DNA of 64,000 bases from Tardiphaga sp. P9-11 (GCF_008329525.1 NZ_NPKQ01000003.1:124001-188000), one strand, 5' to 3'. Shown: positions 1 through 9,399, numbered from the stretch's first letter. Notes: generated by a model from the letters alone, not told the origin. A program made the numbers and translations.

Positions 1-1040
1 AGCACAGCCCCGTCGACGGACGATTTCGGCTTCAGGAATTCCGGCAATGGCAACACTTCAATGCGCCGCGCCGACATGGCCGCATCTTCTTCCACCTTTT
101 TACGAAACGGCGCGATCAACCGCTCGCCCATGCCGATCAGGCCGGTCGGCGAGAAAATGATGAAGCCGACAAAGACAAGACCGAACCAGAACAGCCAGTT
201 CTCGGAATAGATGCCGAGGAATTCACGAAACAGAATGAAGAACAACGCGCCGAGCGCAGGCCCGAGAAAGCTGCGCATGCCACCGATCACGACCATCGCC
301 AGCAATTCACCAGAGAATGCCACCGAGATTGGATCAGCTGAAGTCATGCGATTCTTGTACAGCAGCAGCACGCCAGCAAGCCCGGTGATGGTGGCTGACA
401 ATACGAAAGCGGTGAGCTTGTAGCGATTGGTGGGATATCCGAGAAAACGCGCGCGCTGTTCGTTCTCGCGGATCGCGACCAGCACCGAACCAACCGTCGA
501 ATTATGAAAGCGCCAGAGCAGGCACAGCACCGCAAACGCTACGATTGCCACGAACCAGTAATAGGTCGCCGCGGCATCGAGGTCGAAGCCGAGCAGTGCA
601 GGCCGCGTGATTCCGCCGAGGCCGTTCTCGCCACCGGTCACGTCGGTCCAGCGAAACGATACGCTGTAGAGCATCGCCGCCAATGCCAGCGTGAGCAGCG
701 AGAAATACACGCCGCGACGTCGCAGGATCAGATAACCGAAAGCCGCCGCTGTGATGGCCACGACGACCAGCGCCAGCAGCGTTGGACCGACGAATGAGTT
801 CGGCAGCCAGTTGCGCTGGATCAGGGCTGCGGCATAGGCAGCAAGGCCGAACCAGGCCCCATGGCCGAACGAGACCAACCCGGTATGTCCGACCAGAATG
901 TTTAATGCCATGCAGGCCAGCGCGAAGACGACGATTTCCGTCGCCGACGTCATGGTGAGTCCGAGCGCCAACAGGATCGGGGGCAGGATGAGCAGGCCGA
1001 CGCCCGCGATCAGCAAAGGAATAGGGAGACGATTCAACAT
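1..1040 (-). CDS. livM: LivM-type branched-chain amino acid ABC transporter permease, partial at window edge (possible LivM-LivG fusion)
   Basis: Inner-membrane permease of a Liv/HAAT-type ABC importer. The readable 346 residues begin MLNRLPIPLL and contain the usual series of hydrophobic segments. The conserved LivM region with GHGAWFGLAAYAAA lies near the N-terminus, and the coupling region with RENEQRARFLGYPTNRYKL lies in the middle. The gene has no stop before the left edge. After the last membrane segment it continues with a linker (ARRIEVLPLPEFLKPKSS) longer than a free-standing LivM needs; such linkers often join LivM to a LivG ATPase domain, so a fusion is inferred, not seen. The ATG is 10 nt after the livH stop, indicating co-transcription. 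Confidence 0.88.
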   Translation of the reverse strand, partial: MLNRLPIPLLIAGVGLLILPPILLALGLTMTSATEIVVFALACMALNILVGHTGLVSFGHGAWFGLAAYAAALIQRNWLPNSFVGPTLLALVVVAITAAAFGYLILRRRGVYFSLLTLALAAMLYSVSFRWTDVTGGENGLGGITRPALLGFDLDAAATYYWFVAIVAFAVLCLLWRFHNSTVGSVLVAIRENEQRARFLGYPTNRYKLTAFVLSATITGLAGVLLLYKNRMTSADPISVAFSGELLAMVVIGGMRSFLGPALGALFFILFREFLGIYSENWLFWFGLVFVGFIIFSPTGLIGMGERLIAPFRKKVEEDAAMSARRIEVLPLPEFLKPKSSVDGAV

Positions 1041-1050
1041 TGGTATCGCC

Positions 1051-1929
1051 TCACTCGAACCGCATGATGCGTTCGCCGAACAGGCCGCGCGGCCGGAACA
1101 GCAACACCAAAAGCATCAGAAGATAGATCGCCGCCGTGGAAGCCGCCGAATAACCGACGCCGACCATCACCCCTTTGACCAATCCGACAAGCAGCGCGGC
1201 GAGCACGACGCCCCAGAACGAGCCGAGGCCGCCGATCACCACTACGACGAACGCCGGGGTGATGATCTCCTGGCCCATTGCCGGATGAATCGAATAGATC
1301 GGTGCGAGCAGTACGCCCGCCAGACCCGCTAGACCTATGCCCAGAGCTGCCACGACGGACATATATGGTTGCAGCGAGATACCCAGCGCGCCGACCATGT
1401 CCGGATTCTGCACACCGGCACGCACGACACGGCCGAACGAGGTCTTCTGCAGCAGTACCCAGAGGCCGAGCACACAGGTCACAGCGATACCGAGCAGGAC
1501 CACGCGGTAGAATGAATAGATGAAGCTGCCGATTGCCACCTGGCCACGCAGCGCCGGCGGGATCGAATAGGATAGTGGCGGTGCGCCAAAGATCATACGC
1601 AACGCCTGCTCGGCCACCATCGCGAGCCCGAAGGTGAGCAGCAGCGACAGGATCGGATCGGATCGATAGAACCGCCGGAACAGCGTCCGCTCGATGACGA
1701 CGCCGAACAGCGCGACGACAACGGGTGCCACGACAAAGGCGCCGCCGAAGCCAAGATATGGCGAAATCACCAGCGTCAGATAGGCGCCGATCGCATAGAA
1801 CGCGCCATGCGCGAGATTCACGATACCGCCGAGCGAGAAGATCAACGACAGACCGAGCGCAATCAGAAGGTAATAGACACCGTCGAGCAGTCCGTTGAGG
1901 ATCTGCTGGGTGAGCAACATGGCGGACAT
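1051..1929 (-). CDS. livH: LivH-type branched-chain amino acid ABC transporter permease
   Basis: Second permease of the Liv-type importer, 292 residues, the usual LivH length. Typical features are the N-terminal QQILNGLLDGVYYLLIALG segment, the IVNLAHGAFYAIGAY motif and the late GGLGSFWGVVLAALLVG motif, with about eight hydrophobic segments throughout. The ATG at 1929 has a GGAG eight bases upstream; an internal ATG at 1920 is possible but has no better ribosome site. It lies 119 bp downstream of the binding-protein gene and 10 bp ahead of livM on the same strand. The pore is expected to work with LivM and LivG/F ATPases outside the window. Substrate cannot be read from the sequence; Liv-type systems in this group also carry aromatic and dicarboxylic acids. 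Confidence 0.93.
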   Translation of the reverse strand: MSAMLLTQQILNGLLDGVYYLLIALGLSLIFSLGGIVNLAHGAFYAIGAYLTLVISPYLGFGGAFVVAPVVVALFGVVIERTLFRRFYRSDPILSLLLTFGLAMVAEQALRMIFGAPPLSYSIPPALRGQVAIGSFIYSFYRVVLLGIAVTCVLGLWVLLQKTSFGRVVRAGVQNPDMVGALGISLQPYMSVVAALGIGLAGLAGVLLAPIYSIHPAMGQEIITPAFVVVVIGGLGSFWGVVLAALLVGLVKGVMVGVGYSAASTAAIYLLMLLVLLFRPRGLFGERIMRFE

Positions 1930-2048
1930 GGGATGGGCTCCGCGGCCGTGCGCTGATGCGCATCTGACAGGGGTCGGAAGGACGGGACCGAAGCAACGTC
2001 ACGAGTAGATGTCGGCGCTTCGCTCAAAGGCGAAACGCCGACAACTTG

Positions 2049-3305
2049 CTAGCTCGGGAACTTGCAGACGTTCTCTTCCGCGGTGGACGCGATCACTTCG
2101 AGCGGTTCATCTGGTCCCGGGACGGCCGGGCTCGATGAGAAAATGTCCCACTGGTTCTTGATCTTGTCCGGAGGGAGTGCCGTGACGGCGTACATTTCGT
2201 GCATCAACTGATGATCGGCCGCGCGGAAATAGCCTTGACGTGTCTTGAGTAGATCGAACTTCGCGCCCTTCTCGAAATATTCGATGATCTTCGGCGATTC
2301 CGTCGATTTCAGCTCCTTGATGCTCTGCGCCACAATCTTGGTGGCAATGTAGTCGCCCCAGGCCTGGTTTTCCGGCGGCTTGTTGTACTTCTTGGTAAAG
2401 GCTGCGACGAAAGCCTTGCTGCCGGGCGTATCGAGGAGATGATGCCAGACCACGGGCCAGGTGCCGACGAAGTTGCCCTTGCCGGCCGCCCAGGCGAGTG
2501 CCGTATCGAAGCCGAAACCGCCGACCGGAAAGGTCAGGCCGAATTCGGCATATTGCTTGAGGAAGTTGGTGATCTGATTGCCTGCAAGATTGATCACCAC
2601 GAGATCCGGCTTGGCTTCCCGAATCTTGAGCAGATAGGCCGAAAAATCCGTGGCGTCGGTAGGCACCAGATCGTCGCCAGCGAAATTGCCGCCATTGGCC
2701 TGCATGAAGCGCTTCGAGACGCTCAGCAGGTCATGACCGAAGGCGTAGTCCGCCGTGAGAGAGTACCACTTCTTGCCCTTCACCAAGCCATCGCGCAGGA
2801 ACGAACGGCCGACAGTTTTCACATACATCGAGTTCTGCGACTCGACATGGAACATGTAGCGCTGGCAGTCCTTGCCGCGCAACGCGTCGGAATTACCGCC
2901 GGTGTTGATGAACAGCGTCTTGTTGCGCGTGGCGACCTGCGCGATGGTCAGACACGACGCCGATGAAATCTCGCCAATGATACAGGCGACCTTGTCGCGC
3001 TCGATCATGCGCTCGGCCTTGGTCGATGCGGTCTGCGGATTGATTGAATCTTCCTTGAGCAGCTCGATTTTGCGGCCCATCAGACCTCCGGCGGCATTGA
3101 TCTCTTCAACCGCGAGATCGATCGCCATCACGCCATATTCGCCAAGTGGTCCAAGAAACCCCGTGCGCGGCGTGAGATGACCGATGCGGATGACTTCGGA
3201 CGACTGAGCACTCAGGATCGATGGCGCAGACAGGCCAGACGCAAGCGCGAGACCGCCGGCTGTCTTCAGCAGATTGCGACGCGTGAATTGATTGGTGTTC
3301 GACAT
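2049..3305 (-). CDS. Liv-type ABC transporter periplasmic substrate-binding protein
   Basis: Periplasmic binding protein of 418 residues (Peripla_BP_6 type). The N-terminus has a Tat-like signal: TRRNLLKTAGG, a hydrophobic core and a likely cleavage after SILSAQ. The mature part starts with IRIGHLTPRTGFLGPLGEYG, the conserved first strand and ligand loop of the family, followed by INAAGGLMGRKIELL. It is the first gene of the livK-livH-livM order and is transcribed away from a GntR-type regulator, sharing a 183 bp promoter region with a perfect 12 bp palindrome. The Tat-type leader suggests export of a folded protein. The ligand is unknown; family members bind branched-chain or aromatic compounds. 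Confidence 0.92.
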   Translation of the reverse strand: MSNTNQFTRRNLLKTAGGLALASGLSAPSILSAQSSEVIRIGHLTPRTGFLGPLGEYGVMAIDLAVEEINAAGGLMGRKIELLKEDSINPQTASTKAERMIERDKVACIIGEISSASCLTIAQVATRNKTLFINTGGNSDALRGKDCQRYMFHVESQNSMYVKTVGRSFLRDGLVKGKKWYSLTADYAFGHDLLSVSKRFMQANGGNFAGDDLVPTDATDFSAYLLKIREAKPDLVVINLAGNQITNFLKQYAEFGLTFPVGGFGFDTALAWAAGKGNFVGTWPVVWHHLLDTPGSKAFVAAFTKKYNKPPENQAWGDYIATKIVAQSIKELKSTESPKIIEYFEKGAKFDLLKTRQGYFRAADHQLMHEMYAVTALPPDKIKNQWDIFSSSPAVPGPDEPLEVIASTAEENVCKFPS

Positions 3306-3403
3306 CAGATTCGTCTCCCTGATACGGCCGCGCGGCGCGGCTGTTTCCCCTCCGGCCCGCGCTGCGCTCTTCTACCGAGAGGGCTTTGTTCGCTTGCCGT
3401 GAT

Positions 3404-3415
3404 CTGTGATCACAG
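3404..3415. promoter_or_regulatory. Candidate GntR operator in the divergent promoter of the liv operon and GntR gene
   Basis: A perfect 12 bp palindrome, CTGTGATCACAG, sits in the 183 bp between the divergently transcribed binding-protein gene (start 3305) and the GntR gene (start 3489). FCD-type GntR regulators commonly bind short symmetric sites with a GT...AC core in exactly this position. The assignment as operator of the adjacent regulator is inference from position and symmetry. The rest of 3306-3488 shows no other clear signal. Confidence 0.5.
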
Positions 3416-3488
3416 TTAGAGTTGCAAAAGACAGGGGCTTTGTCGAGTCCCTCTCCCGCAATTTCACAAACCGTGCCCGGAGACCGCG

Positions 3489-4187
3489 TTGAACTTGCCG
3501 AATGCACTGACCCTCGTGGAGCCACTCGACCGGCAGACGCTGGGGGAGCGCGCTTACGCGCAACTGGCGGATCTGCTCATCTCGGGCAGACTTGCACCGG
3601 GGGAAAAGCTGTCGCTGCGCATGGCGGCCGAGGTGCTCGGCGTCTCCATCATGCCGGTGCGCGAGGCGGTATCGCGCCTCGTCGCCGACAAGGCGCTGGA
3701 AGTCGCGGCCAACCGCGCGGTGCGGGTTCCCGTGATGTCGGCGACCCAATTCCGCGACCTCACCAAGGTTCGCATCGCCATCGAAGGCCATGCGGCTGCC
3801 GAGGCCGCGCGCCTGCGGGGTGACGGCAATCTCGAATCCATTGCCAGTGCGGAAGCCGCGATGCGCGCGGAAAGCGAAGTGAAGGCGCCGGATTTGCCGC
3901 GCGCCGTCGAACTCAACAAGACCTTTCATTTCGCCGTCTACGAGGCTGCGCAATCGCCGATCCTGGTCGAGATCATCCGCGCGCTCTGGCTCAAGGCTGG
4001 CCCCGTCATCAATCTCGACCTGCGCGGCAATCCCAAGCGCCTCGCCAAGGGTGAAGCCATCCGGTTCCATGCGGACGTTCGCAAGGCGATCGAGATCGGC
4101 GACGCCGAAGGTGCCAAAGCGGGGATCGCCGCAGACATCACCAGTGCCGCCAATTTCATCCTGTCGCGTGGCAACCTCCCCACCTAG
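3489..4187 (+). CDS. GntR family transcriptional regulator, FCD subfamily
   Basis: DNA-binding regulator of 232 residues. Residues about 15-80 form the GntR winged helix (GERAYAQLADLLISGRL, then AAEVLGVSIMPVREAVSRLVADKAL). Residues about 95-220 form the all-helical FCD effector domain, with ELNKTFHFAVYEAA and the later H in AIRFHADVRKAI as likely metal or ligand residues. The start is a TTG: GGAGA lies five bases upstream and no ATG precedes the winged helix in frame. It faces the liv operon across a palindromic site and is followed after 25 bp by an SDR gene, so it probably controls both. FCD regulators usually respond to small organic acids; the effector is unknown. Confidence 0.9.
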   Translation: MNLPNALTLVEPLDRQTLGERAYAQLADLLISGRLAPGEKLSLRMAAEVLGVSIMPVREAVSRLVADKALEVAANRAVRVPVMSATQFRDLTKVRIAIEGHAAAEAARLRGDGNLESIASAEAAMRAESEVKAPDLPRAVELNKTFHFAVYEAAQSPILVEIIRALWLKAGPVINLDLRGNPKRLAKGEAIRFHADVRKAIEIGDAEGAKAGIAADITSAANFILSRGNLPT

Positions 4188-4212
4188 TTCTCACACAATT
4201 TCTGGAGCCATC

Positions 4213-4989
4213 ATGGATCTCGGTATCAACGGTTTGCGCGTTATCGTTACCGCCGGCGCCAATGGAATCGGCCTAGCTATCGCCCGCGCCTTTGCCGGTG
4301 AAGGCGCAAAGGTTCATGTCTGCGATGTGGATCAGGCAGCTCTTGCCGCTCTCACAGCGAGTGATCCCGCAATCACACAGACACATTGCGACGTTGCTGA
4401 TCGTGCGTCAGTTCAACGGCTGTTCGATGAGGCAACAGCTAAACTCGGCGGCCTCGATGTCCTCGTCAACAATGCCGGCGTCGCAGGCCCGACCGCCAAG
4501 GTCGAGGAAATGCATCCCGATGATTGGGATCGCTGCCTGAACATCTGCTTGACCGGACAGTTCAACTGCACGCGTCTGGCCGTTCCATTGTTGCGACAGA
4601 GCACAAACAGCTCCATCGTCAATCTATCTTCGGCAGCTGGCCGCGTGGGCTTCGCGATGCGCTCGCCCTATGCCGCAGCAAAATGGGGCGTCATCGGCTT
4701 CACGAAATCGCTCTCCATCGAACTCGGCCCTGACAACATCCGCGTCAACGCGATCCTGCCCGGCCTCGTCGCCGGAGATCGCCAGCGCCGCGTGCTGGAA
4801 GCCAAGGCGCAGCAGCGCGGCATTTCCTTTGGCGAAATGGAGAAAATCGCATTCTCCTATACGTCGATCAAGGACTATGTCACGCCGGAGCAGATCGCCG
4901 ACCAGATCCTGTTTCTGGCCAGCCCGCGCGGACGCACAATCTCCGGGCAGGCGATCTCCATTTGCGGTGATACGCAGATGTTGGGGTAG
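4213..4989 (+). CDS. SDR family NAD(P)-dependent oxidoreductase
   Basis: Classical short-chain dehydrogenase/reductase of 258 residues. The cofactor loop is TAGANGIG (13-20), NNAG is at 86-89, and the catalytic set is S140, Y153 and K157 (YAAAK). The acidic residue after the second strand (CDVD) favours NAD(H). The ATG at 4213 follows a TGGAG site; an upstream in-frame extension to 4051 overlaps the GntR gene and is not needed. The gene is 25 bp downstream of the GntR gene and probably co-transcribed with it, converging on the MaoC-like gene. The substrate, an alcohol or 3-hydroxyacyl compound, is not determinable here. Confidence 0.9.
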   Translation: MDLGINGLRVIVTAGANGIGLAIARAFAGEGAKVHVCDVDQAALAALTASDPAITQTHCDVADRASVQRLFDEATAKLGGLDVLVNNAGVAGPTAKVEEMHPDDWDRCLNICLTGQFNCTRLAVPLLRQSTNSSIVNLSSAAGRVGFAMRSPYAAAKWGVIGFTKSLSIELGPDNIRVNAILPGLVAGDRQRRVLEAKAQQRGISFGEMEKIAFSYTSIKDYVTPEQIADQILFLASPRGRTISGQAISICGDTQMLG

Positions 4990-5016
4990 CCTTCGATCCC
5001 CTGTATACGGTCGAGC

Positions 5017-5967
5017 TTACTTGAGCGCTGCGTATTCGCGCTCATATGGTGCATAGGACTCCTTGAGCGTGGCCAGATTGAGCAGCATGGTGGCCGCCAG
5101 TGCGTCGGAACGATCGAATACTTCGGTGCGGACCCACAGGCTTTCGGTGCGCTTGCTGCCGGACATGGCGACGACCTTGCGTTCGATCCGATAGTCCTCG
5201 CCGACGAACAATGGCCCGCGCAGCAGCCGTATTTCCTGATCGGCGAACAGCCCGACAGCCGGCCCCCTCACCGGCAGACGATCCTTCTTGCTACCGTGCT
5301 GAAACAACACGCTGAGCATCTCCACCGGAATGATCGCGCGCCCCCACGGCGACGTGCTCGCGCTATCGGGCGCGTAATAGGGTGATGGTTCGGTGATGAC
5401 CTTGAGCTTCTGCTCCAGCGAGAATGGATAGAGCTCGCCCATGTTCTGATCGAAATCCATCCGAACCGTCTGCGATGCAGTGGTCATGCCGAGTTTGATG
5501 TCGCGCAGGATGACCGCATCGCTCAAGGGCTTCAGCTCGGTGAGCCGGATATCCAGCGCGGAGGCCGGCGCATCAGTGCCGATCGACGCGCTGCCACGCA
5601 GCACTTCGGTGCCATCGCGCTTCATCATTCGGATTGTGGCGTAGTTGCCGCCGTGGGTCGGCTTCTCCACGATGGCCTGCACCTGTTCGCCCTCGAAAGC
5701 GGCGGCGCGGTAGTGCGCCGAGATACAGCCGGACTCGAACCATGCTTTGCCCCACAGCCGCTCGCAGAGCGGTGCGAACTGGCTGAAATGGGTCGGACCT
5801 TCGATGGTGCCCCCCTTGAAGCCGAGCTTCTGCGCGGTGGCGTCGTCATGGATCGACGCATGCGAGTCGTAGGTTTGCGCATGCAGCATCTGACGCGGCT
5901 GGCGCCATGGGCCGACGAGCGTATTTTCGCTATCTTCGATCAAAGTGTCGAAAGCGGCTGATGTCAT
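5017..5967 (-). CDS. MaoC-like / double hot-dog domain protein, probable enoyl-CoA hydratase or dehydratase
   Basis: A 316-residue protein best read as two hot-dog folds. The first half contains KGGTIEGPTHFSQFAPLCERLWG, resembling the MaoC region that carries the hydratase residues. The second half has a duplicate-like segment ending in ESLWVRTEVFDRSDALAATMLLNLATLKESY. No clean Asp-His hydratase pair is recognisable, so activity as a hydratase, dehydratase or thioesterase is uncertain. It is the last gene of the minus-strand run, 51 bp after the acyl-CoA carboxylase. That position supports action on a CoA thioester produced upstream. It converges on the SDR gene at 4213-4989. Confidence 0.7.
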   Translation of the reverse strand: MTSAAFDTLIEDSENTLVGPWRQPRQMLHAQTYDSHASIHDDATAQKLGFKGGTIEGPTHFSQFAPLCERLWGKAWFESGCISAHYRAAAFEGEQVQAIVEKPTHGGNYATIRMMKRDGTEVLRGSASIGTDAPASALDIRLTELKPLSDAVILRDIKLGMTTASQTVRMDFDQNMGELYPFSLEQKLKVITEPSPYYAPDSASTSPWGRAIIPVEMLSVLFQHGSKKDRLPVRGPAVGLFADQEIRLLRGPLFVGEDYRIERKVVAMSGSKRTESLWVRTEVFDRSDALAATMLLNLATLKESYAPYEREYAALK

Positions 5968-6018
5968 TGACGTTTCCTCGGAAAATGCGGTCTATCGACG
6001 CTTGCGCCGGAGTTGTGG

Positions 6019-9000
6019 CTACCAGGTGTCAACGCAGGGACGCTTGCGGCCCTCGCGCTGCGGCGGTTTTGGCACCGATCGCAAGCCGGCCATCACCCAG
6101 CGCCGCGTCTCGGCGGGGTCGATGACGTTGTCGATCTCGAACACCGAGGCGATCGAGGTTGCCTTGCCGTTGGCATAGAGCTCAGCGACCTTGTTCTTGT
6201 AATAGGTCTCGCGCTCGACCGGGTCGGCAATCGCCTCCATCTCTTTTCGGAAGCCGAGCCGGACATAGCCTTCCAGCCCCATGCCGCCGAATTCGCCGGT
6301 CGGCCATGCCGCCGTGAAGAACGAGGCGTGAAAGCCGCCACCGATCATCGACTGCGCGCCGAGCCCATAGCCCTTGCGCAGCACGATGCCGAAGAGCGGC
6401 ACGGTGATGCTGGCACCGGTTACAAACATGCGTGCGACATGGCGCACGATCGCGGTCTTCTCGGCTTCCGGCCCGACCATAAAGCCCGGCGTGTCGCACA
6501 GCGATACGATCGGAATGTCGAACGCGTCACAGAGCTGCAGGAATCGCGCTGCCTTGTCGCCAGCCGCTGCATCGATGGCGCCGCCGAGATGCTTCGGGTT
6601 ATTGGCGATGAGGCCGAACGGCTTACCCTCGATGCGGATGAAGGCCGTGATCATGCCGACGCCGAAATCACGGCGGATTTCCAATACAGAGTCCTCGTCG
6701 GCAATCAGATCTATCACGGTACGGATGTCATAGACGCGTAGCCGGTTCTCCGGAATCGCGCGGCGCAGTAGCCGCTGATCGGGCGCACGCCAGTCGGTGA
6801 CGGCACCCTGGAAATAGGACAGATATTTTTGCGCGGCCGTCGTCGCTTCCTCTTCGTCCTCGACGAGGATATCGACGACGCCATTCGGCGACTGGAACGA
6901 TACCGGTCCGACTTCGGCGGGATGATAGACGCCAAGGCCGCCGCCTTCGATCATTGCCGGACCACCCATGCCGATCGAAGCATTCTTGGTGGCGATGATG
7001 ACATCGCAGCAGCCGAGCATCGCGGCATTGCCGGCGAAGCAATAGCCGGACACGACACCGACGACGGGAACCAGCCCGGACAGCTTGGCGAATTGCACGA
7101 AGGACGGACCGTCCAAGCCGGTCATGCCGAGCCGGTCGGTATCGCCGGGACGACCGCCGCCACCTTCGGCATAGAACACCAGCGGCATTTTCCACTGCTC
7201 GACCAGCGACAGCATGCGGTCGATCTTCTTGTGGTTCATATGGCCCTGGGTGCCGGCCAGCACCGTATAGTCATAGGAGATCACCATACAGCGCGCTTCG
7301 TGATCGCCGAATTTCGCAGCATTGACCGTGGCTGTGCCGGCGACAAGGCCATCGGCCGGCGTGTTCTTGATGAGATCGTCGAGCGCGCGGCGCCGCCGCT
7401 GACCGGCAATGGCGAGGCTGCCATATTCCATGAAGGAGCCGTCATCGACGAGCTGCGCGATGTTCTCACGCGCAGTGCGCTGATTGGTCTTGCGGCGGCG
7501 CTCGACCGAGGATGGTCGGCTTTCATCGAGCGTATTGCCCTGACGGGCGATCAGTTCGGCAAGGTCGGGACGAATGTGATCTAGATCAACATCCGCTTCT
7601 TCCGCCGCTGCGTCGCCAGCGACGTCTTGCGGCTCGATATAAAGAATGGGTTCGCCCTGCATCAGCGTGACGCCGTCAGCCGCCGCAATGCGAGTGACGC
7701 GGCCGCCCTGCTCCGCCGTCACCAGATGCTCCATCTTCATCGATTCGATGATGGCGAGCTGCTGGCCGGGACGCACGATATCGCCCTCGGCCACCGGGAT
7801 CGCCACAACGGTACCCTGCAGCGGCGCCGCGACCGGTACCGATCCTTCCGGCACTGGTGTCGCCATGCCGGCGGATGTCGCCGACTGCGCAGACTGACCG
7901 AGCGTGTCGAACAGCGGCTTTCCGGGGTTCTGCGCAGCGCCGACCAGCTCGGCAACATTGCGATCAATGAAACTGGTGCTGATTCGATTGGCCTGGAAAT
8001 CGGCATTGGCGAGGATCGCCTGCATGAACGGAATATTGGTGGCGACACCTTCGATGCGAAATTCGCGCAGCGCTCGCGTGCCCTTTGCGATGACGTCCGG
8101 CCATTTCATCGGCGTATGGACGATGACTTTGGCCAGCAACGAGTCAAAAGCCGCGCTGGTCCTGTAGCCGGCATAACCGAACGTATCGACGCGCACACCC
8201 GGCCCCGATGGCGGCTCGAAAACCGCCAGCGTGCCGCCGGTCGGCTTGGTCGCTCCCGACGCGTCCATAGTTTCCATATTGATGCGGAGCTGCATGGCGA
8301 AACCGCGCGGGCTCGGCACCGAGGCCTGATCGAGACCGAGCGATGCCAATGTCGCACCGCCGGCGACCGCAAGCTGCGAGCGCACCAGATCGACCGATAG
8401 CACTTCCTCTGTCACGGTGTGCTCGACCTGCAGTCGCGGATTGGCCTCGATAAAGGCGAAGGCGCCATCGCCCTCGCCAGCCTCGCCATCGACCAGGAAT
8501 TCGAAGGTGCCGAGGCTGTCATACTTCGCCTCCGCCGCGAGATTTCTGGCGGCTTCGACGATACGGCTGCGCAATTTGTGTGACAGCGACGGGCTCGGCG
8601 CAACTTCGACCAGCTTCTGGTTGCGGCGCTGGATCGTGCATTCACGCTCCCAGAGCTGGCTGATATCGCCGTGACGATCGCCGATGATCTGCACTTCGAT
8701 ATGGCGGGCATTGCGAATGAGACGCTCGACATAGACGCCGTCGCTGCCGAAGGCCGCCTTGGCTTCCGACTGGCATCGCGCATAAGCATCGTCGAGATCC
8801 TCCGCGCGCTCGACAACGCGCATGCCGCGGCCGCCGCCGCCAGCCATGGCCTTGATCATCACGGCAGCATTGCTACCGAGCGATGTGAAGAACGCTCTTA
8901 CCTCGTCAAGCGTCGAGGGGCCCGTGGTGCCCGCGATGATCGGTACGCCACAGCGCTTGGCGAGTTGCTTGGCCGCGACCTTGTCGCCGAACAGCTGCAA

Positions 9001-9327
9001 TGCCGCGGGTGACGGGCCGACAAAGGTAATGCCCTCCTCTGCGCAGCGGCGGGCCAGATCGGCATTCTCGCTGAGAAAGCCGTAGCCCGGATGCAGCGCA
9101 TCGCAGCCGGTGGCTTTGGCGGCACCAATCACACCTTCGATATCGAGATAAGCACGCGCACCACGGCCGGGGATTTCCATGGACTCGTCGGCGATCCGTA
9201 CATGCAGCGACAGCGCGTCATCGGCCGGATACATCGCGACGGTGGCAAGACCTGCATCCGCCGCGGCGCGCGCGATACGAATGGCGATCTCGCCGCGATT
9301 GGCAATCAGCAATTTGCGAAAGGGCAT
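6019..9327 (-). CDS. Single-chain biotin-dependent acyl-CoA carboxylase (biotin carboxylase, BCCP and carboxyltransferase in one polypeptide)
   Basis: A 1102-residue fused carboxylase. Residues 1-450 are biotin carboxylase: FRKLLIANRGEIAIRIARAA at the start, the glycine-rich ATP-grasp loop AMAGGGGRGMRVV near 160, and EANPRLQVEHTVTEE. Residues about 505-575 are the carrier domain, with biotinyl lysine K531 in ESMKMEH. Residues about 600-1090 are a carboxyltransferase with GGGGRPGD and GMGGPAMIEGGGLG in the N half and DTPGFMVGPEAEKTA and GFHASFFTAAWPTGEFGGMGLEG in the C half. The ATG at 9327 has GGAGA five bases upstream and beats a TTG at 9345. It lies between a CoA ligase and a MaoC-like gene. 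The acyl-CoA substrate (acetyl, propionyl, branched or unusual) is unknown. Confidence 0.92.
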   Translation of the reverse strand: MPFRKLLIANRGEIAIRIARAAADAGLATVAMYPADDALSLHVRIADESMEIPGRGARAYLDIEGVIGAAKATGCDALHPGYGFLSENADLARRCAEEGITFVGPSPAALQLFGDKVAAKQLAKRCGVPIIAGTTGPSTLDEVRAFFTSLGSNAAVMIKAMAGGGGRGMRVVERAEDLDDAYARCQSEAKAAFGSDGVYVERLIRNARHIEVQIIGDRHGDISQLWERECTIQRRNQKLVEVAPSPSLSHKLRSRIVEAARNLAAEAKYDSLGTFEFLVDGEAGEGDGAFAFIEANPRLQVEHTVTEEVLSVDLVRSQLAVAGGATLASLGLDQASVPSPRGFAMQLRINMETMDASGATKPTGGTLAVFEPPSGPGVRVDTFGYAGYRTSAAFDSLLAKVIVHTPMKWPDVIAKGTRALREFRIEGVATNIPFMQAILANADFQANRISTSFIDRNVAELVGAAQNPGKPLFDTLGQSAQSATSAGMATPVPEGSVPVAAPLQGTVVAIPVAEGDIVRPGQQLAIIESMKMEHLVTAEQGGRVTRIAAADGVTLMQGEPILYIEPQDVAGDAAAEEADVDLDHIRPDLAELIARQGNTLDESRPSSVERRRKTNQRTARENIAQLVDDGSFMEYGSLAIAGQRRRRALDDLIKNTPADGLVAGTATVNAAKFGDHEARCMVISYDYTVLAGTQGHMNHKKIDRMLSLVEQWKMPLVFYAEGGGGRPGDTDRLGMTGLDGPSFVQFAKLSGLVPVVGVVSGYCFAGNAAMLGCCDVIIATKNASIGMGGPAMIEGGGLGVYHPAEVGPVSFQSPNGVVDILVEDEEEATTAAQKYLSYFQGAVTDWRAPDQRLLRRAIPENRLRVYDIRTVIDLIADEDSVLEIRRDFGVGMITAFIRIEGKPFGLIANNPKHLGGAIDAAAGDKAARFLQLCDAFDIPIVSLCDTPGFMVGPEAEKTAIVRHVARMFVTGASITVPLFGIVLRKGYGLGAQSMIGGGFHASFFTAAWPTGEFGGMGLEGYVRLGFRKEMEAIADPVERETYYKNKVAELYANGKATSIASVFEIDNVIDPAETRRWVMAGLRSVPKPPQREGRKRPCVDTW

Positions 9328-9399
9328 CAAATTCTCCGTGAACAATAGACGCGATCCGGGGTGGCATCATCCGCACCTGGGGCCATGTAACGTTTCGAT

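Noticed and set aside
1034-2002. Long minus-strand frame overlapping livH
   Set aside because: It is out of frame with livH and arginine-rich without membrane segments or family motifs; the 1051-1929 frame is plainly LivH.
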